Program-made: the position numbers and the translations under genes | DNA from: Vibrio neptunius | GTDB lineage: Bacteria; Pseudomonadota; Gammaproteobacteria; Enterobacterales; Vibrionaceae | Direction: 5' to 3' | Assembly (NCBI GenBank): GCA_019339365.1 | Contig: CP079860.1 | Coordinates: 1,178,001 to 1,242,000, forward strand | DNA: 64,000 bases | Shown here: one piece after another, positions 28,230 through 36,799 of the stretch | Position numbering within the stretch: the stretch's first letter is position 1 | Layout of the letters: each line of letters begins with the position of its first letter | Notes under the pieces: model-generated | The model's input: only the letters and a program-made list of their open reading frames with translations | The model's database searches: none | What the model was told of the DNA's origin: nothing

Positions 28230-28440
28230 GTTGCCTCCTTTCATTACCTCTCTGATTTCACTAACTGCTTTAAAGGAGCTGCTAGATAGTTTTACATCCT
28301 TAAATGAACAGTAGCCAATATTCGACAAAAGATTGCTCCCAGTGGTTAGTTTTTAGAAACTTATAACATGAAAAGATGTCTGTTTAACCGTCAACTACAA
28401 GGCTGGTGATTTTCCCTAGAAAAATACACGCCTCAATCAT

Positions 28441-29660
28441 TAATGTATCTTTTTAGTGTGTCCTAAATCTCTTCTCAGCCTCAAACAATAGAAACCGTTT
28501 TCTGTGACGGCCTTATCTAAACCTCATCCTTTACTCGACACATTGTTAACACACCTCTTTACAAGGTACTGATTTTTGACCAGTTAATCGCCCTACGCGC
28601 TTAAAGCGTTGACTCTTCAGAACCCCAGCGATATCCTGCAAAAGCACTGGCAAAATCCAGTGCCAGGATTGAACCCCTGCAACTTACACATGGCGCATTG
28701 ATGCCGGCTGAACCTTAGCCTTCATCATGTGCGGCCTCGGCGCATCCGTCGAAACCTGAATTGCTTAGTTATTGCGCAATTCAATTCGGTATTACGGTGG
28801 GCTGGGCGAGGCAGCTTCGGCTGGCCGTTTCCATGTGTGCGGTAGGTTCAACCTTGTTCAGTTCACCACCCTTTGTTATGGGGTCTCTGTGTGGTGATGG
28901 AAATGTTTTCCTGTTGGAGGTTACCATGCCAAAGCTCACAGATGATCATGTTCTGAAAGTCCTCAATTCTATTTGTTACCGTATTCACACCGAGCCTGAA
29001 TCGATTCGCTCCCATATGCGTGATTTATCGACGCTGCTCAATGGGCCCGACCCTAAACAAACGTCTAAATACAGCTGGCTCGAAGCGATTATTAGACAAG
29101 CGCAGCTCAATCGCTTCACCGAGCACTGCTCCCCATCTCGTGACGTGATACTACCGATCTTTGCTTAGTTAAGATGCAAGGCCAAAACGCCTATAACTTG
29201 TGTTTTACCCAAGACGTCGATCAATGTATTTGTCGTTTACAGTCTTTGTGCGCACAGCCGATTGAGCTGGTGGCTTACGGGAAAGCGAAACTGAGCCCAG
29301 ACGCACTGCTTGAGGTACTGTCTGAACCGCAGATCCAGAAGAACCGTTGGTTTCCGCTGAGCGATAGTCAGCGGGATGGCATCGTGAAAACGCTTAAGGG
29401 AGAGCAAACTCTCACCTCGCGTTGATTGGCTATCAACGAGCAGGTACAGAATCACTGAGGTTTGGGGTAGGGTGGTTGCTCTAAGTTATTAATAGAATTT
29501 TTATTCTTCTTACTAAGATAACCCTCACGCTCGCTTTTATATATCGATATTATGTATGGTTCTATGTATTTACATTAATTTTTAGTCACTTATGGTAGGT
29601 TAATGGCAAGTCAGGCAAAGAGAAAAGCGAGACTGCCTGTTGTTAAGGGTGTTAGCCCTC
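28441..29660 (+). repeat. 1.2-kb direct repeat, copy 1
   Basis: Nearly identical to 39590-40795: shared leader (CAAACAATAG onward), shared GCGTTGACTCTTC and AGCACTGGCAAAATCC words, the same 164-codon gene and the same tail ending in GTTAGCCCTCT. The segments between the leader and the gene (about 28670-28760 against 39810-39905) differ more. This copy has a 5-bp indel in the gene. Confidence 0.85.
28926..29425 (+). pseudogene. Broken copy of the repeated cassette gene
   Basis: It starts MPKLTDDHVLKVLNSICYRIHTEPE with a GGAGG site and is about 95% like the intact gene at 40059. After CSPSRD a 5-bp length difference shifts the frame and a TAG follows (29168). The rest continues in another frame to 29425. 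In copy 2 the frame is open. Upstream, an open frame carries a GWARQLRLA/FSSPPFVMGS segment that recalls the leader-like ash/Icd peptides of P4-type satellites; this is only a resemblance. Confidence 0.65.
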
Positions 29661-29956
29661 TAGTGTTAAGGTGTCTGTCCCAATTAGATTTTCAAGAACC
29701 GCTTTGGTTGCAAGTATCAGAGATATAAGTCGTTTTTTGTGAATTTCAGGGCATTGATTCTCAATAGTTTGCTGTAGAATTTGAATGTCGCGCATCGTTA
29801 GGGCTCCCTATTAAATCCATTTAATCAGGTGTGTTTTTGGCGAAATTCATTAGATCAGAATGAGCGATGTGCGTCTACTCATTGTTTTATATAGAAATTA
29901 TGAGGGGATTCGTAAGAATGCGGCGTTAGGGCTCTGCATTATAACAGGTAATATCT
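29426..29956. repeat. Repeat tail, REP-like motif and IS4-type end fragment
   Basis: This gap holds the conserved cassette-tail repeat (about 29500-29655, ending GTTAGCC), a REP-like GGTGTCTGTCCCAATTAG at 29669, and at about 29690-29918 the end of an IS4-type element also seen at 42537-42765. It ends at GGCGTTAGGGC, an attC-like border, just before the PIN-like gene. Confidence 0.7.
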
Positions 29957-30892
29957 ATGGAACTATTTGAACAAGAAGAATTTTACGAGTGTGCAACTCT
30001 GTTTTCTGTTGCTGAAAGCCCTTTAGATGTAGCTACTTCATGGTTAGCTTTAAAAGGTAAATTCCAAGAGCTCAGTGGAGTGATACACTTAGATGATTAC
30101 GACAGGGTTGTTTTACCTGAATGTATTAGAAAGTACACCAAAGAACCTTTTGATTATCTAGTTCCATACTTTAAGTCTGAGCGCCTGTACTTCATTGATG
30201 ATGATATGCTTGAAGCTATCTTCCGCAAAGAAAAAGTGTATTTTCCTATTGATTATACGGTTATGTTCGATACTAACATTGCCTCTTATATCAATAACTT
30301 AGTTCGAGGTAAGTCTATAGGTAATGTTCAAGGCGATTTTTTGGGATTAGTTGATGAGTTACTAAGAGATGATTTGAATTTTGACTTTCTATTTTACTTA
30401 GTTGAGAACATTAAAACTGTCATGAAAAATGCAGATTTTGCCTCTAAGAGTAAACTAGGCTTCTGGCTAAGTTTAGACAAGAGCTTTCGTGAAAATCTAT
30501 GCAGCTTACACCTCTTTGCAAGTATTGATTGCCAAGAATATAAGAAAACACTAAACCCAAAGTTCACCGTGTCATATAGGCAAGCTGTTCGTAATGCAAT
30601 AAACTCAGTATATGGATTTTATTTTGAAAACAAGCATACACTAAATGATTTTATGTTGCTTCAGAGAAATCTACTTTTAAATTTGATAGGTATGGTACGC
30701 GTTCAGGAGGAGTCAAATAAAAACGAAAGGAATAAAATGAAAGTCTACCTTCAATTTATGCATGAATGCGTCGGAATATATATGGACCGTGAAGCAATAA
30801 TTGCCCATAAGTATTTCTCATCGAGAAATAACTTACCCATTCTCAAAGAGGTGCAGAAACGATGCGAAACACAAGGATTGCTAAAAAGTTAG
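29957..30892 (+). CDS. PIN-like cassette protein, N-terminal part
   Basis: A 311-aa protein. VMFDTNIASYINN near residue 105 has the leading Asp of PIN-type nucleases, followed by a helical region. The final motif expected for such a domain (FLSFDKNLKKML) lies in the next, overlapping frame at 30862. One extra A in the A5 run at 30883-30887 would fuse both into a protein of about 430 aa. Read together it resembles a large PIN-like RNase. As written it ends in GLLKS. Function is inferred from motifs only. Confidence 0.55.
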   Translation: MELFEQEEFYECATLFSVAESPLDVATSWLALKGKFQELSGVIHLDDYDRVVLPECIRKYTKEPFDYLVPYFKSERLYFIDDDMLEAIFRKEKVYFPIDYTVMFDTNIASYINNLVRGKSIGNVQGDFLGLVDELLRDDLNFDFLFYLVENIKTVMKNADFASKSKLGFWLSLDKSFRENLCSLHLFASIDCQEYKKTLNPKFTVSYRQAVRNAINSVYGFYFENKHTLNDFMLLQRNLLLNLIGMVRVQEESNKNERNKMKVYLQFMHECVGIYMDREAIIAHKYFSSRNNLPILKEVQKRCETQGLLKS

Positions 30893-31257
30893 ACAACATC
30901 GCGTGGGACATGGCAGCTCCGAGAATTATGGAACAATTAATACCTTTAGGAATGGGTAGTGATGGACATTACTTTGTCCCAATGTTTCTTTCATTTGATA
31001 AAAACTTAAAGAAAATGCTAAAAATGCACCCAATTAAAGGGGCAATTTATAATAGAGACACCTCAGACATCATTCCATTTCCAGATGTAAGTAGTGGCGA
31101 ATATTTTGCCGAAAAAAAACTTGAGAAAGAGATTAATTGGATATGTAGCGAAGAACTTAAACTCGAACGTAGAAGGCGACCGCGCCATACACGAGGGACA
31201 CTTCATAAATCTATTATCAATGAATATAAAAAATTATTGGTGGCACTCAAGCCCTAA
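30862..31257 (+). CDS. PIN-like cassette protein, C-terminal part
   Basis: A 131-aa frame overlapping the previous ORF by 31 nt. KKLDNIAWDMAAPRIMEQLIPLG is followed by HYFVPMFLSFDKNLKKMLKMHP, which reads like the closing strand and Asp of a PIN-like fold. It ends in a basic tail (ERRRRPRHTRG). The overlap and the homopolymer at the junction favour a single frameshifted gene over a two-gene operon. If it is independent, its ATG has no clear ribosome site. Confidence 0.5.
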   Translation: MRNTRIAKKLDNIAWDMAAPRIMEQLIPLGMGSDGHYFVPMFLSFDKNLKKMLKMHPIKGAIYNRDTSDIIPFPDVSSGEYFAEKKLEKEINWICSEELKLERRRRPRHTRGTLHKSIINEYKKLLVALKP

Positions 31258-31633
31258 CACATATGAGCCTTCTGCCTGTCAATAGGCAATAACATCTTGT
31301 TGGCTGCGCGCGCAGCCAATGCTCTTCGAACAACAAAGTTATCTACTTCGCTTTGTCATTTCGGTCATCAAGCATTGCTTACGACAAACACATATTGAGG
31401 ATCTCTTATTGCGGTCTCACCGCTGCCAACCATTATTGGCTGGGTCACTAGACACTTATCGATTAACCCCCGCAGGCACCATTCAAAAAAATGGTTAAAC
31501 AGTGGGTATTAAGGTGTCTGTCCTAATTAGATTCAATATGACGTATATTCGATAGTTTTTAATGAGTTATGGTAAGTTGATAAAAAGTCAGGTAGAGACA
31601 AAACGAGACTGCCTGTTATTAAGAATGTTAGGC
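31253..31633 (+). repeat. Composite cassette junction (about 380 bp), copy a
   Basis: It begins CCTAACACATATGAGCC and ends AAGAATGTTAGGC, so the outer boxes are complementary like attC R boxes. Inside are two hairpins (TGCCTGTCAATAGGCA; TTGGCTGC/GCAGCCAA), a REP-like GGTGTCTGTCC at 31510 and the shared tail repeat. It separates the PIN-like and 126-aa cassettes. Confidence 0.7.
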
Positions 31634-31650
31634 AAAAAGGTGGATAAAGC

Positions 31651-32031
31651 ATGTCAGAAGAAGTATTAGTTGTTAAAGATGAAGTTCAGCGCCCAATACC
31701 AACAGTGTGGCGTCAAACATTTTGCCAAATAGTAAGTTCTTTTGTTGACCACGATTACGTTCTCAATAGAAGCATTGAGGGGTTAGTTCCAGTAGCACAA
31801 GACATAGCTGACCAGATAGAAACATATGTTAAAGATTACAATGAAAATTTGGTTGCCTTACCAGAGCAAACTTGGGATTCATCTGTATGTATGTGGATGG
31901 AAACTCATTGGGATGTACTAATTGACCTTTGGACTGAAACTGAAGGTTTAAGTGATTTGGTGCTCCAAGCCAAAGTGTTTGAGTCCAAAGACGGTTATAA
32001 GTATCAAATAGAAATGGTTTACGTGCCATAG
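31651..32031 (+). CDS. Integron cassette protein, DUF7668-like (copy 1)
   Basis: A 126-aa protein, MSEEVLVVKDEVQRPIPTVW, with WDSSVCMWMETHWDVLIDLWTETEG and a C-terminal YQIEMVYVP. This pattern matches a family common in environmental integron cassettes, probably DUF7668. No function is known. The next cassette is a near-identical copy (two residue changes), so the 789-bp unit has been duplicated in tandem. Confidence 0.65.
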   Translation: MSEEVLVVKDEVQRPIPTVWRQTFCQIVSSFVDHDYVLNRSIEGLVPVAQDIADQIETYVKDYNENLVALPEQTWDSSVCMWMETHWDVLIDLWTETEGLSDLVLQAKVFESKDGYKYQIEMVYVP

Positions 32032-32040
32032 CGAAAATTT

Positions 32041-32422
32041 GCCTAACACATATGAGCCTTCTGCCTGTCAATAGGCAATAATTCCTGTTGGCTGCGCGAG
32101 CAGCCAATGCTCTTCGAACAACAAAGTTATCTACTTCGCTTTGTCATTTCGCCCATCAAGTATTGCTTACGACAAACACATATTGAGGATCTCTTATTGC
32201 GGTCTCACCGCTGCCAACCATTATTGGCTGGGTCACTAGACACTTATCGATTAACCCCCGCAGGCACTATTCAAAAAAATGGTTAAACAGTGGGTATTAA
32301 GGTGTCTGTCCTAATTAGATTCAATATGACGTATATTCGATAGTTTTTAATGAGTTATGGTAAGTTGATAAAAAGTCAGGTAGAGAGAAAAACGAGACTG
32401 ACTGTTATTAAGAATGTTAGGC
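32041..32422 (+). repeat. Composite cassette junction, copy b
   Basis: Bounded by a perfect GCCTAAC and its complement GTTAGGC. The internal plan is the same as copy a (hairpins, REP-like motif at about 32299, tail). The nearly identical sequence shows recent duplication with the cassette. Confidence 0.75.
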
Positions 32423-32439
32423 AAAAAGGTGGATAAAGC

Positions 32440-32820
32440 ATGTCAGAAGAAGTATTAGTTGTAAAAGATGAAGTTCAGCGCCCAATACCAACAGTGTGGC
32501 GTCAAACATTTTGCCAAATAGTAAGTTCTTTTGTTGACCACGATTACCTTCTCAATAGAAGCATTGAGGGGTTAGTTCCAGTAGCACAAGACATAGCTGA
32601 CCAGATAGAAACATATGTTAAAGATTACAATGAAAATTTGGTTGCCTTACCAGAGCAAACTTGGGATTCATCTGTATGTATGTGGATGGAAACTCATTGG
32701 GATGTACTAATTGACCTTTGGACTGAAACTGAAGGTTTAAGTGATTTGGTGCTCCAAGCCAAAGTGTTTGAGTCCAAAGACGGTTATGAGTATCAAATAG
32801 AAATGGTTTACGTGCCATAG
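32440..32820 (+). CDS. Integron cassette protein, DUF7668-like (copy 2)
   Basis: A 126-aa protein, differing from the copy at 31651 by V to L at about residue 37 and K to E at about residue 117. Same junctions on both sides. Both copies keep an open frame. The function is unknown. Confidence 0.65.
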   Translation: MSEEVLVVKDEVQRPIPTVWRQTFCQIVSSFVDHDYLLNRSIEGLVPVAQDIADQIETYVKDYNENLVALPEQTWDSSVCMWMETHWDVLIDLWTETEGLSDLVLQAKVFESKDGYEYQIEMVYVP

Positions 32821-32829
32821 CGAAAATTT

Positions 32830-33206
32830 GCCTAACACATATGAGCCTTCTGCCTGTCAATAGGCAATAATTCCTGTTGGCTGCGCGAGCAGCCAATGCT
32901 CTTCGAACAACAAAGTTATCTACTTCGCTTTGTCATTTGGGTCATCAAGCATTGCTTACGACAAACACATATTGAGGATCTCTTATTGGGATTGTTCAGG
33001 AGTGTTAAGGTGTCTGTCCCAATTAGATTCAATTCTTGCCAAGATAACGCGCATGGTTAAAAAGTTACAACATGCACGCTCGTTCTTATATATTGTCAGG
33101 GTGTATATTTTGATGTATTTACATTAATTTTTAGTCACTTATGATAGGTTAATGGCAAGTCAGGCAGAGCGAAAAACCAGACGGCCTGTTATTAAGAATG
33201 TTGTGA
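32830..33206 (+). repeat. Composite cassette junction, copy c
   Basis: It starts GCCTAACACATATG and ends AATGTTGTGA (degenerate box). The middle differs from copies a and b: after CTCTTATTGG it goes to ATTGTTCAGGAG, the REP-like motif at 33005 and the longer form of the tail with ACGCTCGTTCTTATATATTG. Confidence 0.65.
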
Positions 33207-33227
33207 GTACTATTGGGAATTAGTGAA

Positions 33228-33854
33228 ATGGAAAATATCTTTTCGAAATGGTTAGAGCTATTGAGTGAGAACCTTGGTCAAGAATCGACATGGGTCATAT
33301 TTGTCATACTAACTCTGTTTTTGTTGCTGCTTATGTATGAGCGCTTCAATATCTCGATTGCAACATCTTCATCCAACAAATTTAAGAAGTACGAGCTTTT
33401 TTTACAGGTATTTGATTCTGACCTGAGCGTTAAGAACCCTATCGTTATAGAGCAGGGATTTGCTAACTACTTTGGTTTTGCTTTATCCTTTGAAGAGATT
33501 CAACACTGCTGTAATCTAAATAGACCGACAGAGTTTATAAATGATATTAAGAGGTGTAAAAGCTCCATCAGCTATGAAGATGGCAAATACGAAAAACCAA
33601 AATATCACAAGCTTAAAAAGTATTTGTCCAATGCTTTCTATTGGTCCTTTTCGCTACTATTAACCTTATGCTTCTACTACTTTTTAGAATCTCAGCAAGC
33701 TGCATGGTTGGTTCCAATAGCAATCTTTTTCGTATTAGCGGGCTATTCTTTAAAGTTTGTTGGTGCATCTTATGCCAGTGAAAGGATAGCGGGTAATAAG
33801 TATACTATAAGGCAGTCAGGTAATCGCATCTTATTGTGCAAGTCGTACTCATAA
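33228..33854 (+). CDS. Cassette-encoded membrane protein
   Basis: 208 aa from the ATG at 33228; a TTG start at 33213 is possible. One N-terminal helix (WVIFVILTLFLLLLMYERF) and two near the C-terminus (FYWSFSLLLTLCFYYFL, WLVPIAIFFVLAGYSL) flank a soluble middle with NxCCNLNRP. The family is not recognised. Cassette position suggests an accessory trait, perhaps phage or stress related, but that is speculation. Confidence 0.55.
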   Translation: MENIFSKWLELLSENLGQESTWVIFVILTLFLLLLMYERFNISIATSSSNKFKKYELFLQVFDSDLSVKNPIVIEQGFANYFGFALSFEEIQHCCNLNRPTEFINDIKRCKSSISYEDGKYEKPKYHKLKKYLSNAFYWSFSLLLTLCFYYFLESQQAAWLVPIAIFFVLAGYSLKFVGASYASERIAGNKYTIRQSGNRILLCKSYS

Positions 33855-34046
33855 CACATATGAGCCTTCTGCCTGTCAATAGGCAATAACATCCTGTTGG
33901 CTGCGAGAGCAGCCAATGCTCTTCGAACAACAAAGTTATCTACTTCACTTTGTCATTTCGGCTATCAAGCATTGCTTACGACAAACACATATTGAGGATC
34001 TCTTATTGGGATTGTTCAGGAGTGTTAAGATGTCTGTCCCAATTAG
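33848..34046 (+). repeat. Cassette-junction repeat cut at a REP-like motif, copy d
   Basis: It starts ATAACACATATGAGCC and runs to GATGTCTGTCCCAATTAG at 34030-34046, then switches directly into a 5'-truncated gene instead of the usual tail. Confidence 0.7.
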
Positions 34047-34256
34047 ATTTTACCGAAGAATTATGGTTTACCTTGGACAGATGAAACCGTCGAGTACGTT
34101 ATAAATCAACATCAGGCGAATACATCCATAGATGTCATAGCTCAAGAGGTAGCAAGAAAGCCTAGCTCGATCATTGGGTTGCTAAAGAAGAAAGAAATTA
34201 TTACTGAGGAGCAAGCGTTTTCAATGGGGTTACGTTATCAAGGCGCTCGTGCATGA
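34047..34256 (+). pseudogene. 5'-truncated cassette gene
   Basis: An open frame without a start codon begins right at the REP-like motif (its TAG is in frame) and reads LPKNYGLPWTDETVEYV, then IAQEVARKPSSIIGLLKKKEIITEEQA and ends GLRYQGARA. It looks like the C-terminal 65 residues of a helical, possibly HTH-containing, protein. The upstream part has been replaced by the repeat. Confidence 0.5.
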
Positions 34257-34295
34257 AATTGCTACTAACAAACTGTTATAGCTACTGGAGGATGG

Positions 34296-34574
34296 GTGGT
34301 AGTTTTAGATGAAGAACACATGTCATGGCTTCTTTTCCAACACACAAACGATATGTATTTGTCGGTGGTATGTGGAACTGTCGGCATGTTTACAATAGAG
34401 ATTCAATTAACTCATTCGGAAGCATCAAGTTATAAATTAACGGGCAAATCATATATCGCTCAACTTGCTAGTAGTATCCGTGCGAAACCGGAGTATTTTA
34501 CACTGAGGAAAGTAGCTAACTTCAGAACTGACTTTAACGTCACTGAGGCTTTATCTGAATGGCGAAGTTCGTAG
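34296..34574 (+). CDS. Cassette hypothetical protein
   Basis: 92 aa from a GTG with GGAGG five bases upstream, placed just after a GTTATAGC attC-like border (34275-34282). No membrane helix. The ORF is followed by a clear attC site. I do not recognise the family. Confidence 0.5.
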   Translation: MVVLDEEHMSWLLFQHTNDMYLSVVCGTVGMFTIEIQLTHSEASSYKLTGKSYIAQLASSIRAKPEYFTLRKVANFRTDFNVTEALSEWRSS

Positions 34575-34581
34575 AGTTGTA

Positions 34582-34683
34582 GCTATAACAAATTGTTCTA
34601 CAGCGACCCAAGACGCGTGCTATTTTCGCTTCGCTCAATAGTATGGCACACTAGTTTTTCTCGCGTTAACAAGGCGTTAGGAT
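34582..34683 (+). repeat. attC-like site
   Basis: CTATAACAAATTG to AACAAGGCGTTAGGA: typical Vibrio attC ends (AAC at the left, GTT at the right) about 100 bp apart with imperfect inner complementarity. Confidence 0.65.
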
Positions 34684-34919
34684 TTAAGGTGTTAAGGGTC
34701 TATCCCAATTAGGTTCCATTCTTGCCAAGATAATGCGCATGGTTAAAAAGTAACAACATGCACGCTCGTTCTTATATATTGTTAGGGTGTATATTTCGAC
34801 GTATTTACATTAATTTTTAGTCACTTATGATAGGTTAATGGCAAGTCAGGCAGAGAGAAAAACCAGACGGCCTGTTGTTAAGAATGTTATGCCACTGAAT
34901 TTAATCTGGAGGAAAGGAA

Positions 34920-35546
34920 ATGGACTTTAACTCGTTACTACTATTTATCGTTGCCTGTCTGGCTATCAATATGATTCCGGGTCCAGACGTTATCTATATT
35001 GTTTCCAACACAATGAGAGGTAAGCTGAAAACAGGGTTTATGGCGGCAATGGGGCTTGGTGTTGGCTACTTTATTCATACATTGGCAGCGTCATTAGGAC
35101 TCTCTGCGATCATCCTGAGCTCTGCGGTCGCTTTTAGCGTAGTAAAATGGCTAGGTGCAGCATATCTAGTTTACTTGGGTATTCAATCGTTACTCTCTAT
35201 GTGGCGCGGGGATAGCAAAATAGTGATAAGCGAAACCGTTGTAAACGAAAAAAATGTTTTTGTGCAGGGTGTTATCGTTAGCGTGTTGAATCCTAAAGTA
35301 GCGCTGTTCTTCCTCTCATTCCTACCTCAATTTATTGACGCATCAACAGGTTCGACTTCAATGCAGTTGTTGGCGTTTGGTTTGTTATTTAGTGTATTGG
35401 CGACCATGTGTAATGTTCTCTATGCATCAGTGGGTAGTTGGGTCTTCAGTCGCCCGAATTCTCAGCGTTACTCTCGAACGCTTGAGGGTGTTTCAGGAGT
35501 TTTGCTTATCGGACTGGCAAGTAAAGTCGCAATCAGCGACCGCTAG
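34920..35546 (+). CDS. LysE-family translocator (integron cassette)
   Basis: A 208-aa, six-helix membrane protein. MDFNSLLLFIVACLAINMIPGPDVIYIVSNTMRG carries the family PGPD signature, and the middle has NPKVALFFLSFLPQFI. It exports amino acids or similar compounds. It has a GGAGGAAAGGAA ribosome site and is bounded by the tail repeat on the left and an attC on the right. It differs from the chromosomal LysE at 10394. Confidence 0.85.
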   Translation: MDFNSLLLFIVACLAINMIPGPDVIYIVSNTMRGKLKTGFMAAMGLGVGYFIHTLAASLGLSAIILSSAVAFSVVKWLGAAYLVYLGIQSLLSMWRGDSKIVISETVVNEKNVFVQGVIVSVLNPKVALFFLSFLPQFIDASTGSTSMQLLAFGLLFSVLATMCNVLYASVGSWVFSRPNSQRYSRTLEGVSGVLLIGLASKVAISDR

Positions 35547-35548
35547 TG

Positions 35549-35673
35549 GCATAACAATCAATTCAACTAGACCTTCAACCCGTGGCATTTTTGGTTTGCA
35601 GGTATTTCAGTGGTTATGGCGCTATGCAGAGACTATCGTTGTGCGTTTCGGCCTAGTTATTCGGGCGTTATGT
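35549..35673 (+). repeat. attC site
   Basis: Outer ATAAC/GTTAT and inner AACTAG/CTAGTT boxes are complementary over about 125 bp. This is a good attC between the LysE and GNAT cassettes. Confidence 0.8.
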
Positions 35674-35696
35674 CCTTTTCGGGTTTTTGAGGTTCT

Positions 35697-36176
35697 ATGA
35701 AAATAAGAAAAATGAGTTCAGCTGACTTGCCCGCTTTGTATGATATTTACACTGACAAAGAGGTTGTGAACAACAATCGCTACTTGCCTGACATCAAAAG
35801 GGAAGAGTTCGACTCAATGTTCAATGACAGCCAGCTTAATTTTGTCGCGGTTGAAAGTGATGGAGAACTCTTGGGTCATTTGGCTATTCACTCCACGCCT
35901 AAGCCGAGGTTAAAGCACTCTGCATCTTTTGGTATTGCGGTCGCCAAAACTTCCCGAGGAAACGGAGTGGGTCGTTTCTTAATGGAATATTTGCTGTCGT
36001 ATTGTGATGAGCAGCTAAACTTGACGCGTTTAGAGTTAGAGGTGCATGCAAACAACGTTGCTGCGTTGGCTCTTTATAAATCCTTTGGCTTTGAAGTTGA
36101 GGGTATAAAACGCAAGGCTGTGTTTGTTGAAGATTATCTAATAGACATCGTTATCATGTCGAGAGTACGGACATAA
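35697..36176 (+). CDS. GNAT acetyltransferase (integron cassette)
   Basis: A 159-aa protein. The GNAT core is ASFGIAVAKTSRGNGVGRFLMEYLL (R-x-x-G-x-G/A acetyl-CoA loop) and LELEVHANNVAALALYKSFGFEVEG. It is of the kind seen in many cassettes, perhaps acting on polyamines, peptides or antibiotics. The substrate is unknown. Confidence 0.85.
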   Translation: MKIRKMSSADLPALYDIYTDKEVVNNNRYLPDIKREEFDSMFNDSQLNFVAVESDGELLGHLAIHSTPKPRLKHSASFGIAVAKTSRGNGVGRFLMEYLLSYCDEQLNLTRLELEVHANNVAALALYKSFGFEVEGIKRKAVFVEDYLIDIVIMSRVRT

Positions 36177-36298
36177 CAAAGTATTAAAGAGTGACTCTCA
36201 ACGTTCGGCATTTTTCATTTCATCATTGAGTTCTGTGTTAACGGTCTTAAGGGTAAGTTTTGTGGTCGCTTTGTTCACACCTCAATGCGGCGCTAGGA
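36171..36298 (+). repeat. attC site (right box mutated)
   Basis: ACATAACAAAG to CGGCGCTAGGA: the left AAC box is intact and the right box is GCTAGGA instead of GTTAGGA. AGAGTGACTCTCAACG near the left arm is typical of Vibrio attC. Confidence 0.65.
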
Positions 36299-36302
36299 TT
36301 CT

Positions 36303-36752
36303 ATGAAAATCGTGCGAGATACAAGACTGGAAGAGTTCAAAAGAATTGAGCATCTCCTTTATGGAAATAACTACGAAGTTTGGTTCAATCTTTATGGTCC
36401 TGCCGATCCAGAGCTGGGTTTAACTGGTACTCTCAAAAGGTTAATTTCAAAAGACTGCGAGGTTTCAGGGGTAGTTCCTTCTACACCGAATGAGGCCATG
36501 TCTGAAATAATGGACATGGTTTTGTATAAAGGCTATACAGGTTTAGGCCCCTTAGAGCTTGAATCTAAAAAGTCTGAAATATCCGAATTAATGGGCAAGG
36601 TATTTTCGAGTATCGGCATCGAAGATGCGGAAATAGTTGTAAAGTTTGATTTTAAAAATGGCCATCCTGCTTATCCAGTGTTTTGGGATTTTGCGTATGA
36701 CATCCATTCAAAAGATCAGCGCTGGATATTTGTGGGTTCAAGTAGTGACTAG
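36303..36752 (+). CDS. Cassette hypothetical protein
   Basis: 149 aa, soluble, starting four bases after an attC border. It contains YEVWFNLYGPADPELG and a C-terminal DFAYDIHSKDQRWIFVG. I do not recognise the family. The codon pattern and placement support a real cassette gene. Confidence 0.55.
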   Translation: MKIVRDTRLEEFKRIEHLLYGNNYEVWFNLYGPADPELGLTGTLKRLISKDCEVSGVVPSTPNEAMSEIMDMVLYKGYTGLGPLELESKKSEISELMGKVFSSIGIEDAEIVVKFDFKNGHPAYPVFWDFAYDIHSKDQRWIFVGSSSD

Positions 36753-36799
36753 CCCTAATAAAGCCGCCAATTACAGCGGCCTTAGGCGAAGAGGTTCAG

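Noticed and set aside
31829..32107. 92-aa minus-strand ORF repeated at 32618
   Set aside because: It is antisense to the duplicated cassette gene and its junction repeat; its conservation follows from DNA identity.
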